Assembly: GCF_900129355.1 (NCBI RefSeq)
Contig: NZ_FQVL01000001.1
Coordinates: 1 to 64,000, forward strand
DNA from: Seinonella peptonophila
GTDB taxonomy: Bacteria; Bacillota; Bacilli; Thermoactinomycetales; Thermoactinomycetaceae
Direction of reading: 5' to 3'
Length of the DNA: 64,000 bases
Below, piece by piece: positions 44,276 to 53,936 of this stretch. Position 1 is the stretch's first letter; each line of letters begins with the position of its first letter. The translations under genes were made by a program, and so were the position numbers. The notes under the pieces were generated by a model. The model was not told where the DNA came from. It worked only from the letters and a program-made list of their open reading frames with translations, and did no database searches.

Positions 44276-44695
44276 ATGAAACGTTTATCTGGATTATTTA
44301 TTGTAGTTGCTTTCTTGTTTAGTTTCTATCTTGTTCCACCTGATATATCTTCTGCTGCGAATAAGAATTGCAAAGATTTTAAAACATGGAAAGATGCGCA
44401 AACATATTTTGAAATAAAAGGCGGCTCAAAAAAGAATAATATAGATGGTTTGGACCGAGATCATGATGGTCTAGCTTGTGAATCTAACAAAGGATTTAAC
44501 AAGAACTACAGGAATCCAAATGATTTTACATGTAAAAATTTTGCGACTTGGAAAGCGGCACAAGATTTTTTTGAAAAACGTGGCGGTTCTAAGAAGAAAA
44601 ATGTGAATGGGCTTGATCCTGATCATGATGGTTTAGCATGTGAGACAAATAAAGGTTTCAATAAAAATCACAAAAATCTTAACAATAGTAAATAA
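44276..44695 (+). CDS. Secreted protein with two excalibur calcium-binding domains
   Basis: 139 aa. Signal peptide to about residue 28 (LFIVVAFLFSFYLV, cleavage near SSA), then two tandem excalibur domains, each with CKDF/CKNF start and a DxDxDGxACE loop (DRDHDGLACE, DPDHDGLACE). The loops resemble EF-hand calcium ligands. Two NKGFNKN spacers repeat after each domain. ATG 44276 with GGGAGG upstream. Extracellular; function of the domain is not established. Confidence 0.88.
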   Translation: MKRLSGLFIVVAFLFSFYLVPPDISSAANKNCKDFKTWKDAQTYFEIKGGSKKNNIDGLDRDHDGLACESNKGFNKNYRNPNDFTCKNFATWKAAQDFFEKRGGSKKKNVNGLDPDHDGLACETNKGFNKNHKNLNNSK

Positions 44696-44841
44696 TGGGT
44701 TTGAGATCATAAAGAAAAGTTTGAGAAGTGGGTTCCCAGATGAATAGGGACTCATTATTTTCATTCTCTTTAGGTAAGTTAGAATGATAGCTATAAAGAT
44801 CTAATCAATCCTGACATTTTATTCAAAAAATTTTTGTGCAG

Positions 44842-44867
44842 CTGAGCAGTGTTATAACACTGCTCAG
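44842..44867. repeat. Perfect palindrome
   Basis: CTGAGCAGTGTTA and its reverse complement with no loop. Lies between the excalibur and spo0M genes; may be a bidirectional terminator or a protein-binding site. The rest of 44696-44987 shows nothing. Confidence 0.6.
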
Positions 44868-44987
44868 AACTTTGCAGTCATAATGAAGTGAGGTAATATT
44901 TATAATTCGTTTTTCATTAGAAGAATTAAATGTGTAAACATAAATATTCCTTAGACTAAACGTAAAGAAAAGTTTCTTTTTTGATGT

Positions 44988-45911
44988 TTAATCTTCATCA
45001 TCATCAAAAAAGCTAAATCCTTCGTCGTCATCTTGGTAATCAGTATTATCATCTTCGTTATCATCCACAAGATCATCAATATCATCGATGGTTTCTTTCA
45101 GCAGTCCAGCGGCGATCAGTCCCACGGCAGCACCACCAAGAATTTTCGTAACAGGGTATTTAGATAATAGATGTTTTTTGTCACTATGATGATATTGAGC
45201 TGGAGATGCAATCATTTCATCGATGATTTGTTGAAAGTATGATGTAAGTTGTTCAACATTATTTAACAGATCATGTTCAATGAAAAGCTCTCTATGAATT
45301 TCTTTCTCGCCTAAAAATGAGTAGAGATCCAGTTCTAAAAGAAGTGCAATTCCAGTTTCCTCAAAAATAACATTGAATTCTAACTCTTCTATTTGATCAT
45401 GATAGTACGTTGTAGGAGTTAACTCAAATTCTTGATAAGAACCATCAAAAGAACGGGAGTCATACTTTTCACGAAAACCTAACTGTTCAAATGCAAATAA
45501 TATATTTTGCAAATGATCAGGAGGCTGAATTGTGATAGGGTCTCGATCGGTACTATCAACCCCACCTTTAATATCAAGATGAGTAACAAAGTCGTAAGAG
45601 ATGTGTGGGCCTGTAATCAAAAGATTATAAGGTAATTCATAGTGGAAAGGGTAGTGTTTTTCTTCTTCAGGTTGAATTTTAAAAGGTTCATCAAAAACGA
45701 AACTTTGGATTAACTGTGAGTAGTGTTGTTCTTTAGCGGCAATACGTAATGTTAATTCAACTTCTAATTTGTTAATATACTGTTCAATTGTACCGCCTTT
45801 GAGAACAATTTGCCCGAAAATTTGCTCACCAAGCTTGTATTCATGTTTATCAATGACTAAATCGACTGTTGTTGATCCTTTTCCTAATTTCGCCAAAAAT
45901 TTCTTGAACAA
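44988..45911 (-). CDS. spo0M: Sporulation-control protein Spo0M
   Basis: 307 aa. Spo0M family (arrestin-like beta domain): FKKFLAKLGKGSTTVDLVID, GEQIFGQIVLKGG and PFHYELPYNLLITG. The acidic end (DDIDDLVDDNEDD) is longer than in B. subtilis Spo0M. I choose the TTG at 45911, since GGAGG lies 10 nt upstream and the family starts MFKKF; the TTG 18 nt earlier overlaps the site. Spo0M influences sporulation and cell division. Confidence 0.88.
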   Translation of the reverse strand: MFKKFLAKLGKGSTTVDLVIDKHEYKLGEQIFGQIVLKGGTIEQYINKLEVELTLRIAAKEQHYSQLIQSFVFDEPFKIQPEEEKHYPFHYELPYNLLITGPHISYDFVTHLDIKGGVDSTDRDPITIQPPDHLQNILFAFEQLGFREKYDSRSFDGSYQEFELTPTTYYHDQIEELEFNVIFEETGIALLLELDLYSFLGEKEIHRELFIEHDLLNNVEQLTSYFQQIIDEMIASPAQYHHSDKKHLLSKYPVTKILGGAAVGLIAAGLLKETIDDIDDLVDDNEDDNTDYQDDDEGFSFFDDDED

Positions 45912-46168
45912 GAGTGTTTGAACCTCCAATTAAAATTTTCCTAAAAAATTTAAAGCCCCAATACAATTATTAGCATACTTTTTTCTATATTAGCTGATCA
46001 CATTATCATTTCATATAGATATTTTATGTCAATTCGTTGGATTCACTTTTTTAAAAATGGAGATCAAGTATTCAATTTCCATTATCATGCAAACAGTTCA
46101 TGTGTTAATGATTAGTATGTTAAAATTCATATATATTTTAAATGGATTTAGTGGAAGGGTGAGGAACA

Positions 46169-47482
46169 ATGAACTTGAGCCAGCAGTTGGAGCAGCGGTT
46201 AAATCTTGTTTTGACAGCAGAGCTGCGTCAAGCGATACAAATCTTACAATTTTCCACAATAGATTTAGTCGGGTTTATTCAGGAACAAATCATAGAAAAT
46301 CCTGTACTAGAAATGCATGACTTTGACAAGTGGCTAGAATTTTTAAACAGCCCATTACCTAATCATCGAGAACGTTCTACCCCTGTTATTTATGATGAGA
46401 TTGTAGATGTACAAAGTCAGTCATTGGCAGATTATCTTGAGCAACAGCTTCATTATCTAGATTTAAAACCAGATATATATTCCATTTGCATCTATTTAAT
46501 TGGGAACCTAGATGAAAGAGGATATCTCGATTTAACATTACAACAAATTTGCAATCATTTATCCGTTTCTCTAGCGGAAGCCTCGGAAGCCTTACATTTA
46601 CTCCAATCGTTAGAACCCGCGGGTATAGGTGCGAGTTCTTTAGAAGAATGCTTAATGTTGCAGCTTAGTCGAAAAACAAAGCAAAATGAAACTGCAAATA
46701 GAATTGTTCAACAATATTTACTAGAGTTAGCACAAGGTCGATTATCGATGATTGCCAAGCATTTAGATGTAGAAATAAATGAAGTAAAAGAAGCGATCGA
46801 GATCATTCGAACTTGTCAACCACGACCTGGACTTCTTTATGCTCCGCATTCAACTCAATATATTTTGCCAGACGTTACCGTTGAGAAAAAAGGAGATCAA
46901 TTTCAAGTGAGAAGTAATGAACGGGATTGGCCTCAACTTCGTATTAGTTCTCGATATCGTCAGTTGATTCGAACGGCAACAGATCAGCCAATCGAAGTAA
47001 TCCAATATGTTAAGAATCAAATTCAGTCAGGTATAGGATTGATTAAGGGGATTGAACAACGGCGTAATACCATCGAACGTGTGGCTGAAGTGATTGTAGA
47101 ATATCAACAAGATTTTTTTGAGCATGGTATAGCAGGTTTAAAACCATTAACACTAAAGAAAGTAGCTGAACGAGTCGAGTTGCATGAATCAACAGTGAGT
47201 AGAGCAACACAACATAAATATGTACAAACACCACGAGGCATTTTTCCATTTCGTTTCTTTTTTCCATCAGGAATTGCTTCTGATCAGGGAATGGTTCATA
47301 CTGAGTCAATTAAAATGGAAATTAAACGTCTCATTACTAATGAATCAAAGCTACGCCCTTTATCAGATCAGAAAATCGGACAGCAACTACAACATTTAGG
47401 GATACGTATTTCACGTCGCACTGTTGCAAAATATCGAGATGAATTAGGGATTCCTGCTTCCTCCATTCGCCGCGAAGCTTGA
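46169..47482 (+). CDS. rpoN: RNA polymerase sigma-54 factor
   Basis: 437 aa. Region I (LEQRLNLVLTAELRQAIQIL), acidic region II shortened, core-binding region, HTH (LKKVAERVELHESTVSRAT) and the RpoN box SRRTVAKYRDELGIP at the end. B. subtilis name sigL. Recognises -24/-12 promoters, five of which occur in this window. ATG 46169 after AAGGGTGAGG. Divergent to spo0M, convergent with gabT. Confidence 0.96.
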   Translation: MNLSQQLEQRLNLVLTAELRQAIQILQFSTIDLVGFIQEQIIENPVLEMHDFDKWLEFLNSPLPNHRERSTPVIYDEIVDVQSQSLADYLEQQLHYLDLKPDIYSICIYLIGNLDERGYLDLTLQQICNHLSVSLAEASEALHLLQSLEPAGIGASSLEECLMLQLSRKTKQNETANRIVQQYLLELAQGRLSMIAKHLDVEINEVKEAIEIIRTCQPRPGLLYAPHSTQYILPDVTVEKKGDQFQVRSNERDWPQLRISSRYRQLIRTATDQPIEVIQYVKNQIQSGIGLIKGIEQRRNTIERVAEVIVEYQQDFFEHGIAGLKPLTLKKVAERVELHESTVSRATQHKYVQTPRGIFPFRFFFPSGIASDQGMVHTESIKMEIKRLITNESKLRPLSDQKIGQQLQHLGIRISRRTVAKYRDELGIPASSIRREA

Positions 47483-47513
47483 ATGAAACCTTTTTTCGTA
47501 ATCGCCTTCAAAC

Positions 47514-47543
47514 AGAAAAAAGCATCCGAATGTGATGGATGCT
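47514..47543 (-). terminator. Terminator of gabT
   Basis: AAGCATCC / GGATGCTT, minus strand followed by TTTTTTC. It may also stop rpoN transcripts. Confidence 0.88.
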
Positions 47544-47558
47544 TAGAATGGATTCAAT

Positions 47559-48896
47559 TTATTTATACTCCTTGATTATCTCTGCAATGATCTCCAACGC
47601 TGATGCAAGCTGTTCATCTGTGATGACGAAGGGTGATAAGAAACGGATCACATTGCTATGCAGTCCAGCACTTAACATGATAACACCACGTTGATATGCT
47701 GTTTGAATGATATGAGATGTTAACTCAGCATGTGGAGTACGGCTTGTTTGGTCTTTAATCAATTCAATCGCAGTCATAGCGCCTAAACCTCGTATATCAC
47801 CAATATAGGGGGAGTTTTGTTTGAGTTGATAGAAGTAATTGCGAATCGTTTCGCCTATTTGTTGAGCTCGCTCAAGGAGTTGGCCATTTTCAAGTAGTTC
47901 AATTACCTCTAAAGCAGCTATACAACCTAATGGACTACCTCCATAAGTACCACCAATTTCTCCTGGGGCTGGAGCATCCATCACATCTGCTCTTCCTGTT
48001 ACAGCGCTGATCGGAATACCAGCAGCAATCGATTTTGAAAGAGTGATCAAATCAGGCTCTACCTCAAAATGTTCCATTGCAAACATTTTTCCTGTTCGAC
48101 CAAATCCTGTTTGGATTTCATCAGCTATAAATAGAATTCCATATTTCTCGCATATAATTTTAACGCCTTGAACAAATGCTTTAGAAGGGACGATAAAACC
48201 GCCTTCGCCTTGTACAGGCTCCATAATGATTGCAGCTACATCTTTTGCAGGTACCTCAGTAATAAAAAAGTCTTCCAGACGATCTAATAGATATTGATCA
48301 AGTTGTTCATTCGATATCTCTAATCCTTTTCGATAATAGTATGGATAAGGAAATTTATAAGTCTCAGGGGCAAATGGTCCAAAGTCTAATTTGTAAGGTT
48401 TTACTTTGCTGGTTAATGACATACCTAAAAGAGTTCGTCCATGAAATCCTCGCTCGAAAGAAATAATGGCTTTTCGTCCTGTATATTTTCTTGCAATTTT
48501 AACCGCATTTTCTACAGCTTCTGCGCCGCTATTTAAGAAGAAAGTCTTTTTCGTTTGATTTCCAGGTGTAATTTGATTTAGTTTTTCAGCTAACCGAATA
48601 TAAGGTTCATACATGATTACGTTGAAGCCTGGATGCATATATTGGTCAAGTTGTTTTTTTAGTGCTTCGATTACTGATGGTGGACAATGACCTGTATTTT
48701 GCGTTCCAATCGCACCAGCAAGGTCAATGTAAATGTTACCATCAACATCCTTGATTAGCGCTCCTTCGCCTTTCTCAGCAAATGCAGGAACAGTATTGGA
48801 AACGCCTCTAGGAATGTGCTTTTCTCTCTTCTCCAATAGGTGAGCTGACTTTGGGCCTGGAATCGATGTGGATAAATGAGGGGATTGGTTTTTCAT
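47559..48896 (-). CDS. gabT: 4-aminobutyrate-type aminotransferase (class III)
   Basis: 445 aa PLP enzyme. NSGAEAVENAVKIAR, FHGRT, DEIQTGFGRTGK, and the PLP lysine in LSKSIAAGIPISAV. GabT-like throughout; related enzymes act on beta-alanine, 5-aminovalerate or other omega-amino acids, so GABA is the best but not the only reading. ATG with AAGGAG upstream. Sigma-54 promoter directly upstream, divergent from the activator gene. Confidence 0.9.
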   Translation of the reverse strand: MKNQSPHLSTSIPGPKSAHLLEKREKHIPRGVSNTVPAFAEKGEGALIKDVDGNIYIDLAGAIGTQNTGHCPPSVIEALKKQLDQYMHPGFNVIMYEPYIRLAEKLNQITPGNQTKKTFFLNSGAEAVENAVKIARKYTGRKAIISFERGFHGRTLLGMSLTSKVKPYKLDFGPFAPETYKFPYPYYYRKGLEISNEQLDQYLLDRLEDFFITEVPAKDVAAIIMEPVQGEGGFIVPSKAFVQGVKIICEKYGILFIADEIQTGFGRTGKMFAMEHFEVEPDLITLSKSIAAGIPISAVTGRADVMDAPAPGEIGGTYGGSPLGCIAALEVIELLENGQLLERAQQIGETIRNYFYQLKQNSPYIGDIRGLGAMTAIELIKDQTSRTPHAELTSHIIQTAYQRGVIMLSAGLHSNVIRFLSPFVITDEQLASALEIIAEIIKEYK

Positions 48897-48940
48897 TTGG
48901 CTGTTTCTCCTTTTGCAATCAATTGTTTTATTTTTTATAA

Positions 48941-48957
48941 TGCAAGTTTGATGCCAA
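48941..48957 (-). promoter_or_regulatory. Sigma-54 promoter of gabT
   Basis: Minus strand TTGGCATCAAACTTGCA, exact GG-N10-GC spacing, 45 bp before the gabT ATG. Confidence 0.9.
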
Positions 48958-48982
48958 GAAACATGGACTAAGGAGTGATGGT

Positions 48983-50362
48983 ATGGAGAGGCAAGATCAT
49001 TGGCTATTACAAGAATTAGAAGCTATCTTTCATACATCTTATCAAAGTATTTTTGTTACGGATAGACATGGAAAAGTTTTGCGTGTTAGTGAGTCTGTTG
49101 CTCATACATGCGGTTTAGCTCCAGAAGAGTTGATAGGGGAAAATGTATATGATTTAGAACGTCGTAAGATTTTCTATCCCTCTGTTACCCGTTCTGTTTT
49201 GGAATCTGGTAAGAAAGAGTCAATTGTACAACATACTCGTTCTGGTAATACATTGCTTGTTGAAGCAATTCCGATTCGAAGTGAATCAGGAGAAATTATT
49301 CGAATTATTGCTATATCAAAAGATATATCTGAAATCAATCATTTACAAAAACAATTGGCAGAGTTGACCAATCTAATGGAGGGATATCAAAAGGAATTAC
49401 TGCGTTTGAAGCAAGAAACTTTAGAGGAAACAACTTTTATCGTTAAAAGTAAAGCAATGATCAAGGTCACCGAATTGATGCATACGGTTGCATATTCGGA
49501 TGCATCTGTATTGATCTTGGGAGAGACAGGAGTTGGAAAACAAGTAGTAGCAACACATATTCATCAGTGGAGTGACCGAAAAGAGAAACCATTTATCACC
49601 ATTAACTGCGGTGCCATTCCCGAGAATCTATTGGAAACCGAGCTGTTTGGATATGAGTCTGGAGCGTTTTCAGGAGCGAAAAAAGGCGGCAAATTGGGGA
49701 TTTTTGAGCTAGCGAATGGAGGGACTGTTTTTCTAGATGAGATTAGTGAATTGCCGCTACATCTTCAAGTGAAGTTGTTACGTGTATTGCAGGAAAGAAA
49801 AGTAATGCGTGTAGGGGGGGCAAAAGAGCACGATGTAGATATTCGTGTATTAACTGCTACAAATCAAAATCTAGAAGAGATGGTACAAAGAAAGAAATTT
49901 CGTCAGGATCTATATTATCGGATTCATGTGATCCCTATGCTGATTCCTCCATTACGAGAGAGAAAAGAAGATATTTATGATTTAACTATCCATTTTTTAG
50001 AAAGATTTAATCAAAAATATAACAAAAAGAGATTTTTATCAGAACATCAATTGCAATTACTACTTCGTTATCAATGGCCTGGCAATGTTCGAGAGTTAGA
50101 AAATACAGTGGAACGTTTTGTCGTAACTGGACAAATATTTGATTCATTATTAGAGGATGAGCAGTTACCCAGCGTTGAACATTATGAGACAAAAAGGAAT
50201 ACCAATCCATTACATTTACCAACTGTGCTGAAAAATGTAGAACGAGACCTATTGTTACAAGCAAAACGTGAGTGCAGAACCACTCGAGAAATGGCGGATT
50301 ATCTGGGAATTCATCAATCTACAGTTGTTCGTAAACTACAAAGTCACGATTTAATCGATTGA
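48983..50362 (+). CDS. Sigma-54-dependent activator (PAS-AAA+-HTH)
   Basis: 459 aa. PAS domain about residues 15-115 (SIFVTDRHGKVLRV), AAA+ domain with Walker A GETGVGKQ, sigma-54-contact loop GAFSGA (Thr of GAFTGA replaced by Ser), Walker B VFLDEIS, TyrR-like HTH at the end (TTREMADYLGIHQSTVVRKL). It lies between gabT and the transporter operon, both with sigma-54 promoters, and is the obvious activator. Inducer unknown. Confidence 0.92.
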   Translation: MERQDHWLLQELEAIFHTSYQSIFVTDRHGKVLRVSESVAHTCGLAPEELIGENVYDLERRKIFYPSVTRSVLESGKKESIVQHTRSGNTLLVEAIPIRSESGEIIRIIAISKDISEINHLQKQLAELTNLMEGYQKELLRLKQETLEETTFIVKSKAMIKVTELMHTVAYSDASVLILGETGVGKQVVATHIHQWSDRKEKPFITINCGAIPENLLETELFGYESGAFSGAKKGGKLGIFELANGGTVFLDEISELPLHLQVKLLRVLQERKVMRVGGAKEHDVDIRVLTATNQNLEEMVQRKKFRQDLYYRIHVIPMLIPPLRERKEDIYDLTIHFLERFNQKYNKKRFLSEHQLQLLLRYQWPGNVRELENTVERFVVTGQIFDSLLEDEQLPSVEHYETKRNTNPLHLPTVLKNVERDLLLQAKRECRTTREMADYLGIHQSTVVRKLQSHDLID

Positions 50363-50378
50363 TGCTATCATGCATCAA
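50359..50378 (+). promoter_or_regulatory. Putative enhancer of the second activator, overlapping its stop codon
   Basis: 20-bp palindrome TTGATGC-tatcat-GCATCAA, 70 bp upstream of the -24/-12 promoter and covering the activator's TGA. A second, looser repeat (TGATG / CATCA) follows. Confidence 0.55.
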
Positions 50379-50393
50379 TCTTGATGATAAATG

Positions 50394-50427
50394 ACATCAA
50401 GCATCAAAATGCTTGGTGTTTTTTTAT
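50394..50427 (+). terminator. Terminator of the activator gene
   Basis: ACATCAAGCAT-caaa-ATGCTTGGTGT followed by a T-run; located between enhancer and promoter. Confidence 0.85.
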
Positions 50428-50448
50428 TGATTATATGATTTTTTTCGT

Positions 50449-50465
50449 TTGGCATCTAACTTGCT
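50449..50465 (+). promoter_or_regulatory. Sigma-54 promoter of the amino-acid transporter operon
   Basis: TTGGCATCTAACTTGCT, GG at 50451-50452 and GC at 50463-50464; 76 bp before the first gene. Confidence 0.92.
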
Positions 50466-50540
50466 TATTAAGTAAATCGTAAAACTTTATAAATAAATAT
50501 TCATTCCATCGTTCAATCTAATAAACAAGGAGGAAGGTAG

Positions 50541-51314
50541 ATGAAAAAGTTTTTAATAGCGATATTAGCAGTTGTTTCGATCGTTGCCCTTACTGCATGT
50601 GGTGGAGGACAAACAGGTGGGAGTAGTGGGCAAACGTTAAAAGTAGCTTCAACGCCTACAGGTCCTCCGTATACATTTTTAAACACCGAAACCAATAAAA
50701 TCGACGGAATTATGGTTGATATTGTAAATGAGTTAGGGAAGCGAATTGGACAAAAAATTGAAATTAAGCCTATGCAATTTTCTACATTAATTTCCTCAGT
50801 AAAAGAGAGAAAAGTTGATGCGATTGCAGCAGGTATGATTATGACAGATGAACGAAAAAAAGAGGTTGCATTCACAAAACCTGTTTTTGGTTTTGGTGAA
50901 GGATTAGTTGTTCAAAAAGGTGATAACAAAACGAAAACAATTGATGACTTAAAAGGTAAAGTTGTCGGAGTTCAGTTAGGAACAACGTATAAAGATTTTG
51001 TTGAGAAAAAAGGGGTTGCAAAAGAATTAAAAGTTTACAAGGCAATTGGTGAGATGCTAAAAGACTTGGATAACAAGCGTTTAGATGCTGTTATTGCAGA
51101 TGGGCCAGTCATCACGTATCTCAAACAACAAAATCCTAATTTTAAGATACAAGTTGTAGAAGAATATAAACCTTCTGTTGTTGGAGAAACAGGAATTGGT
51201 TTAGCAAAGGGTAACACAAAATTACTTGAGAAACTAAATAAAGCCATTGATGAAATGAAGAAAGATGGATCGTTCCAACAGATTTATAAAAAATGGGGGG
51301 TCAAATGGGAATAA
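50541..51314 (+). CDS. Amino-acid ABC transporter substrate-binding lipoprotein
   Basis: 257 aa. Lipoprotein signal with lipobox LTAC, Cys at residue 20, then the SBP_bac_3 fold (TPTGPPYTFLN, GIMVDIVNELGKRIG, KVDAIAAGMIMTDERKKEV). Such proteins bind polar or basic amino acids. Start ATG after AAGGAGG. First gene of a five-gene sigma-54 operon. Confidence 0.92.
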   Translation: MKKFLIAILAVVSIVALTACGGGQTGGSSGQTLKVASTPTGPPYTFLNTETNKIDGIMVDIVNELGKRIGQKIEIKPMQFSTLISSVKERKVDAIAAGMIMTDERKKEVAFTKPVFGFGEGLVVQKGDNKTKTIDDLKGKVVGVQLGTTYKDFVEKKGVAKELKVYKAIGEMLKDLDNKRLDAVIADGPVITYLKQQNPNFKIQVVEEYKPSVVGETGIGLAKGNTKLLEKLNKAIDEMKKDGSFQQIYKKWGVKWE

Positions 51315-51332
51315 GGAGGGAGATTATCGGCA

Positions 51333-52007
51333 ATGAGTGAGTTGATTAAAGATGTAAAAATGTTTTTTCCAGCTTTGCTCGAAGGTGCTTGGCTTACGAT
51401 TGAATTAACTGTAATCTCCCTTATCTTAGCATTGATAGTAGGTCTATTTATCGGTCTAGGGAGAATTTCACGAAATCGTATCATCTATCGCATCTGTAGT
51501 ATTTATGTCAGCATTATTCGTGGAACACCACTTTTGGTTCAATTGGTCTATGTTTATTTTGTTTTTCCTGACTTAGGAATAGAATTAACCCCATTTCAAG
51601 CTGGCATAATTGGATTGTCAATCAATGAAAGCGCATATTTAGCTGAAATTTTTCGGGCAGGGATTAAATCTGTTCCAAAAGGTCAGACGGAAGCAGCCCA
51701 ATCCTTGGGGATGAACTACTCCTTAGCGATGCGAAGGATTATTTTGCCACAGGCCATTCGAAATGCATTACCTCCAATAGGTAACTCGGCGATTATTTTA
51801 TTGAAAAACTCTTCATTAGCTGCTGTGATAACGGTTGGCGAATTGATGCATCAGGGTGAGATTATAGCTGCAGCTACCTTTAAGAATATGGAAATTTTCA
51901 CGATGGTAGCGATTATGTATTGGATTTTACATTATCCGATCTCTCTACTCGTTGATTATTTAGAGAAACGGGGGGATCATCAACATGCTTCAGCTGAAAG
52001 ACATTAG
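51333..52007 (+). CDS. Amino-acid ABC transporter permease
   Basis: 224 aa, five membrane helices, HisM/GlnP type, with the cytoplasmic EAA loop EAAQSLGMNYSLAMRRIILPQA. Stop overlaps the ATPase start by 23 bp. AAGGAGGG lies upstream of the ATG. Confidence 0.93.
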   Translation: MSELIKDVKMFFPALLEGAWLTIELTVISLILALIVGLFIGLGRISRNRIIYRICSIYVSIIRGTPLLVQLVYVYFVFPDLGIELTPFQAGIIGLSINESAYLAEIFRAGIKSVPKGQTEAAQSLGMNYSLAMRRIILPQAIRNALPPIGNSAIILLKNSSLAAVITVGELMHQGEIIAAATFKNMEIFTMVAIMYWILHYPISLLVDYLEKRGDHQHASAERH

Positions 52008-52752
52008 AAAAACGTTTGGACAAAACGAGGTACTAAAAGGTGTAAATTTCGCGGTTTATAAAGGTGAAGTAGTTGTCATTTTGGGACCGAGTGGGAGCGG
52101 TAAAAGTACTTTATTGCGAACGATGAATTTTCTAGAAGTTCCATCAAGCGGTGATATGTTTCTAGAGGGAGAATCGATGCTCTATCGTGAACAAAATGGT
52201 AACAAAATCAAACGTGATCCAAAGGAATGGAATCAATTTCGAATGGAGATCGGAATGGTTTTTCAGGGTTTTCATCTATTTCCGCATATGACAGTTTTAG
52301 AAAATATTATTGAAGGACCTGTACATGTGCGTAAGCAAGCAAAAGAAGAAGCAATCACTTACGGAGAGAGCTTATTAAAGAAGGTAGGTTTATCAGATAA
52401 ACGAGATGCCCATCCTTTTTCGTTATCAGGAGGGCAGCAACAAAGGGTTGCCATTGCTCGTTCTTTAGCGATGAGACCAAAAATTGTTTTGTTCGATGAA
52501 CCTACATCAGCGCTTGATCCTGAACTTGTTGGCGAAGTCTTATCAGTGATGAAAGAGTTAAAAGAGGAAGGTTTAACTATGGTGGTTGTAACACATGAAA
52601 TGGGCTTTGCTCAGGATGCCGCGGATCGCATCGTCTTTATGGATGATGGGAATATCATTCACGAGGCACCGCCAGAGCAGTTTTTTGGAAAGAATCAGCC
52701 AGATCGTGTACAAAAGTTTTTGCAACGATATGAGGGAGGAAATCGTTTATGA
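51985..52752 (+). CDS. Amino-acid ABC transporter ATP-binding protein
   Basis: 255 aa. Walker A GPSGSGKST, Q-loop in MVFQGFHLFP, signature LSGGQQQRVAIARS, Walker B IVLFDEPTSALDP, H-loop THEMGFA. GlnQ/HisP type. ATG inside the permease end (GGGGGATC upstream); its own stop overlaps the next gene's ATG (ATGA). Confidence 0.95.
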   Translation: MLQLKDIRKTFGQNEVLKGVNFAVYKGEVVVILGPSGSGKSTLLRTMNFLEVPSSGDMFLEGESMLYREQNGNKIKRDPKEWNQFRMEIGMVFQGFHLFPHMTVLENIIEGPVHVRKQAKEEAITYGESLLKKVGLSDKRDAHPFSLSGGQQQRVAIARSLAMRPKIVLFDEPTSALDPELVGEVLSVMKELKEEGLTMVVVTHEMGFAQDAADRIVFMDDGNIIHEAPPEQFFGKNQPDRVQKFLQRYEGGNRL

Positions 52753-53924
52753 AAGTAGCGGTGATTGGAGGAGCCGGAAAAGTCGTTTGGGGAGCAATTC
52801 GCGATTTTGTAGAACATCCTTCTGTTGATGAATTGCTATTAGCTGATCTGAATTTGGAGGCAATTGAACAAAGAAGACAACATTTAGGCTCTGACAAAGT
52901 AAAAGTTGAAAGAATCGATTTAAATGACCATCAAGCTCTTGTGCGATTACTCGATGCATACGATGTTTGTCTAAATGCTACTTCGCATCATTTTAACTTA
53001 AAGGTGATGGAGGCTTGTATTGAATCGAGAACCCATTACACAGATTTTGGCGGACTATTTCATTGGGCTTTAAAACAGCTTGAATTTCATGATCGATTTA
53101 AAGAAGCAGGAATTACTGGTATTGTTGGCTCTGGTAGCGCGCCTGGTATTGTCAATGTAATGGCTCGCTATGGATATGATCATCTAGATCAAGTCCATTC
53201 AATAAAGATTCTAGATGGAATTGTTAATTTTAATGCACCAGAGGATAGTTTTATTCCTCCATATGCGATTGAGACATTAATTGAAGAATTTGTTATGAAT
53301 CCATATGAGTTTAGAGATGGTAAATATGTTGAAATGACACCGTTTTCAGGGCAAGAGGAGATTGATTTCCCTGACCCAGTAGGGAAACAAACTGTTTTTA
53401 ATACAATTCATTCTGAAGTAGCTACTATGCCGCTAACATTTCAAGATAAAGGAATTCAAAATGTTGCTTTCAAATTATCATTGCCAAAACGATTTGAAGA
53501 AAGATTACGTTTTTTAGTCAATTTGGGAATGGGCAGTAAGGAACCTATTCAAGTGCGTGATCAACAAGTGATTCCACTTCAAGTATTATCTCAATTGGTT
53601 CAAAAACAATCTTTCACAGTACCTGATGGTGAACATGATGATCATAAAGCGTTACGAGTTGAGATCACAGGGGTTAAAGATGGAATTGAATCAAAGTATG
53701 TTTTACATTCTGTGCTGCATCCATATAAACCATGGAGTGATATGTCACAAGGTGTTTTTTCTGTTGGTTTTCCTGCAGCTGTAACGACTCGTTTGATTGG
53801 CAGTGAGCAAATTAAGGAACCAGGATTTTTCCCAACAGAGGCTGCTATTCCACCTAAAATTTATTTTCGTGAATTAGCTCAACGAGGAATCGTTGTGCAA
53901 AGCCAATTTACGCAAACATTGTAG
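52749..53924 (+). CDS. Saccharopine dehydrogenase-family protein, lysine 6-dehydrogenase-like
   Basis: 391 aa. Rossmann start VAVIGGAGKVVWGAIRDF, then the LysDH-type middle GSGSAPGIVNVMARYG and end FFPTEAAIPPKIYFRELAQRG. Length and layout match L-lysine 6-dehydrogenase, which makes 2-aminoadipate 6-semialdehyde from lysine; other family members act on different amino acids. Start overlaps the ATPase stop. Between a transporter and an aldehyde dehydrogenase, a lysine-type catabolic role fits. Confidence 0.75.
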   Translation: MKVAVIGGAGKVVWGAIRDFVEHPSVDELLLADLNLEAIEQRRQHLGSDKVKVERIDLNDHQALVRLLDAYDVCLNATSHHFNLKVMEACIESRTHYTDFGGLFHWALKQLEFHDRFKEAGITGIVGSGSAPGIVNVMARYGYDHLDQVHSIKILDGIVNFNAPEDSFIPPYAIETLIEEFVMNPYEFRDGKYVEMTPFSGQEEIDFPDPVGKQTVFNTIHSEVATMPLTFQDKGIQNVAFKLSLPKRFEERLRFLVNLGMGSKEPIQVRDQQVIPLQVLSQLVQKQSFTVPDGEHDDHKALRVEITGVKDGIESKYVLHSVLHPYKPWSDMSQGVFSVGFPAAVTTRLIGSEQIKEPGFFPTEAAIPPKIYFRELAQRGIVVQSQFTQTL

Positions 53925-53936
53925 GATGTGATTTTG

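Noticed and set aside
49020-49060. Search for a gabT-side copy of the TTGATGC / GCATCAA enhancer
   Set aside because: Only a loose resemblance (GCTATC...CATACATC) is seen at the expected distance, too weak to call.
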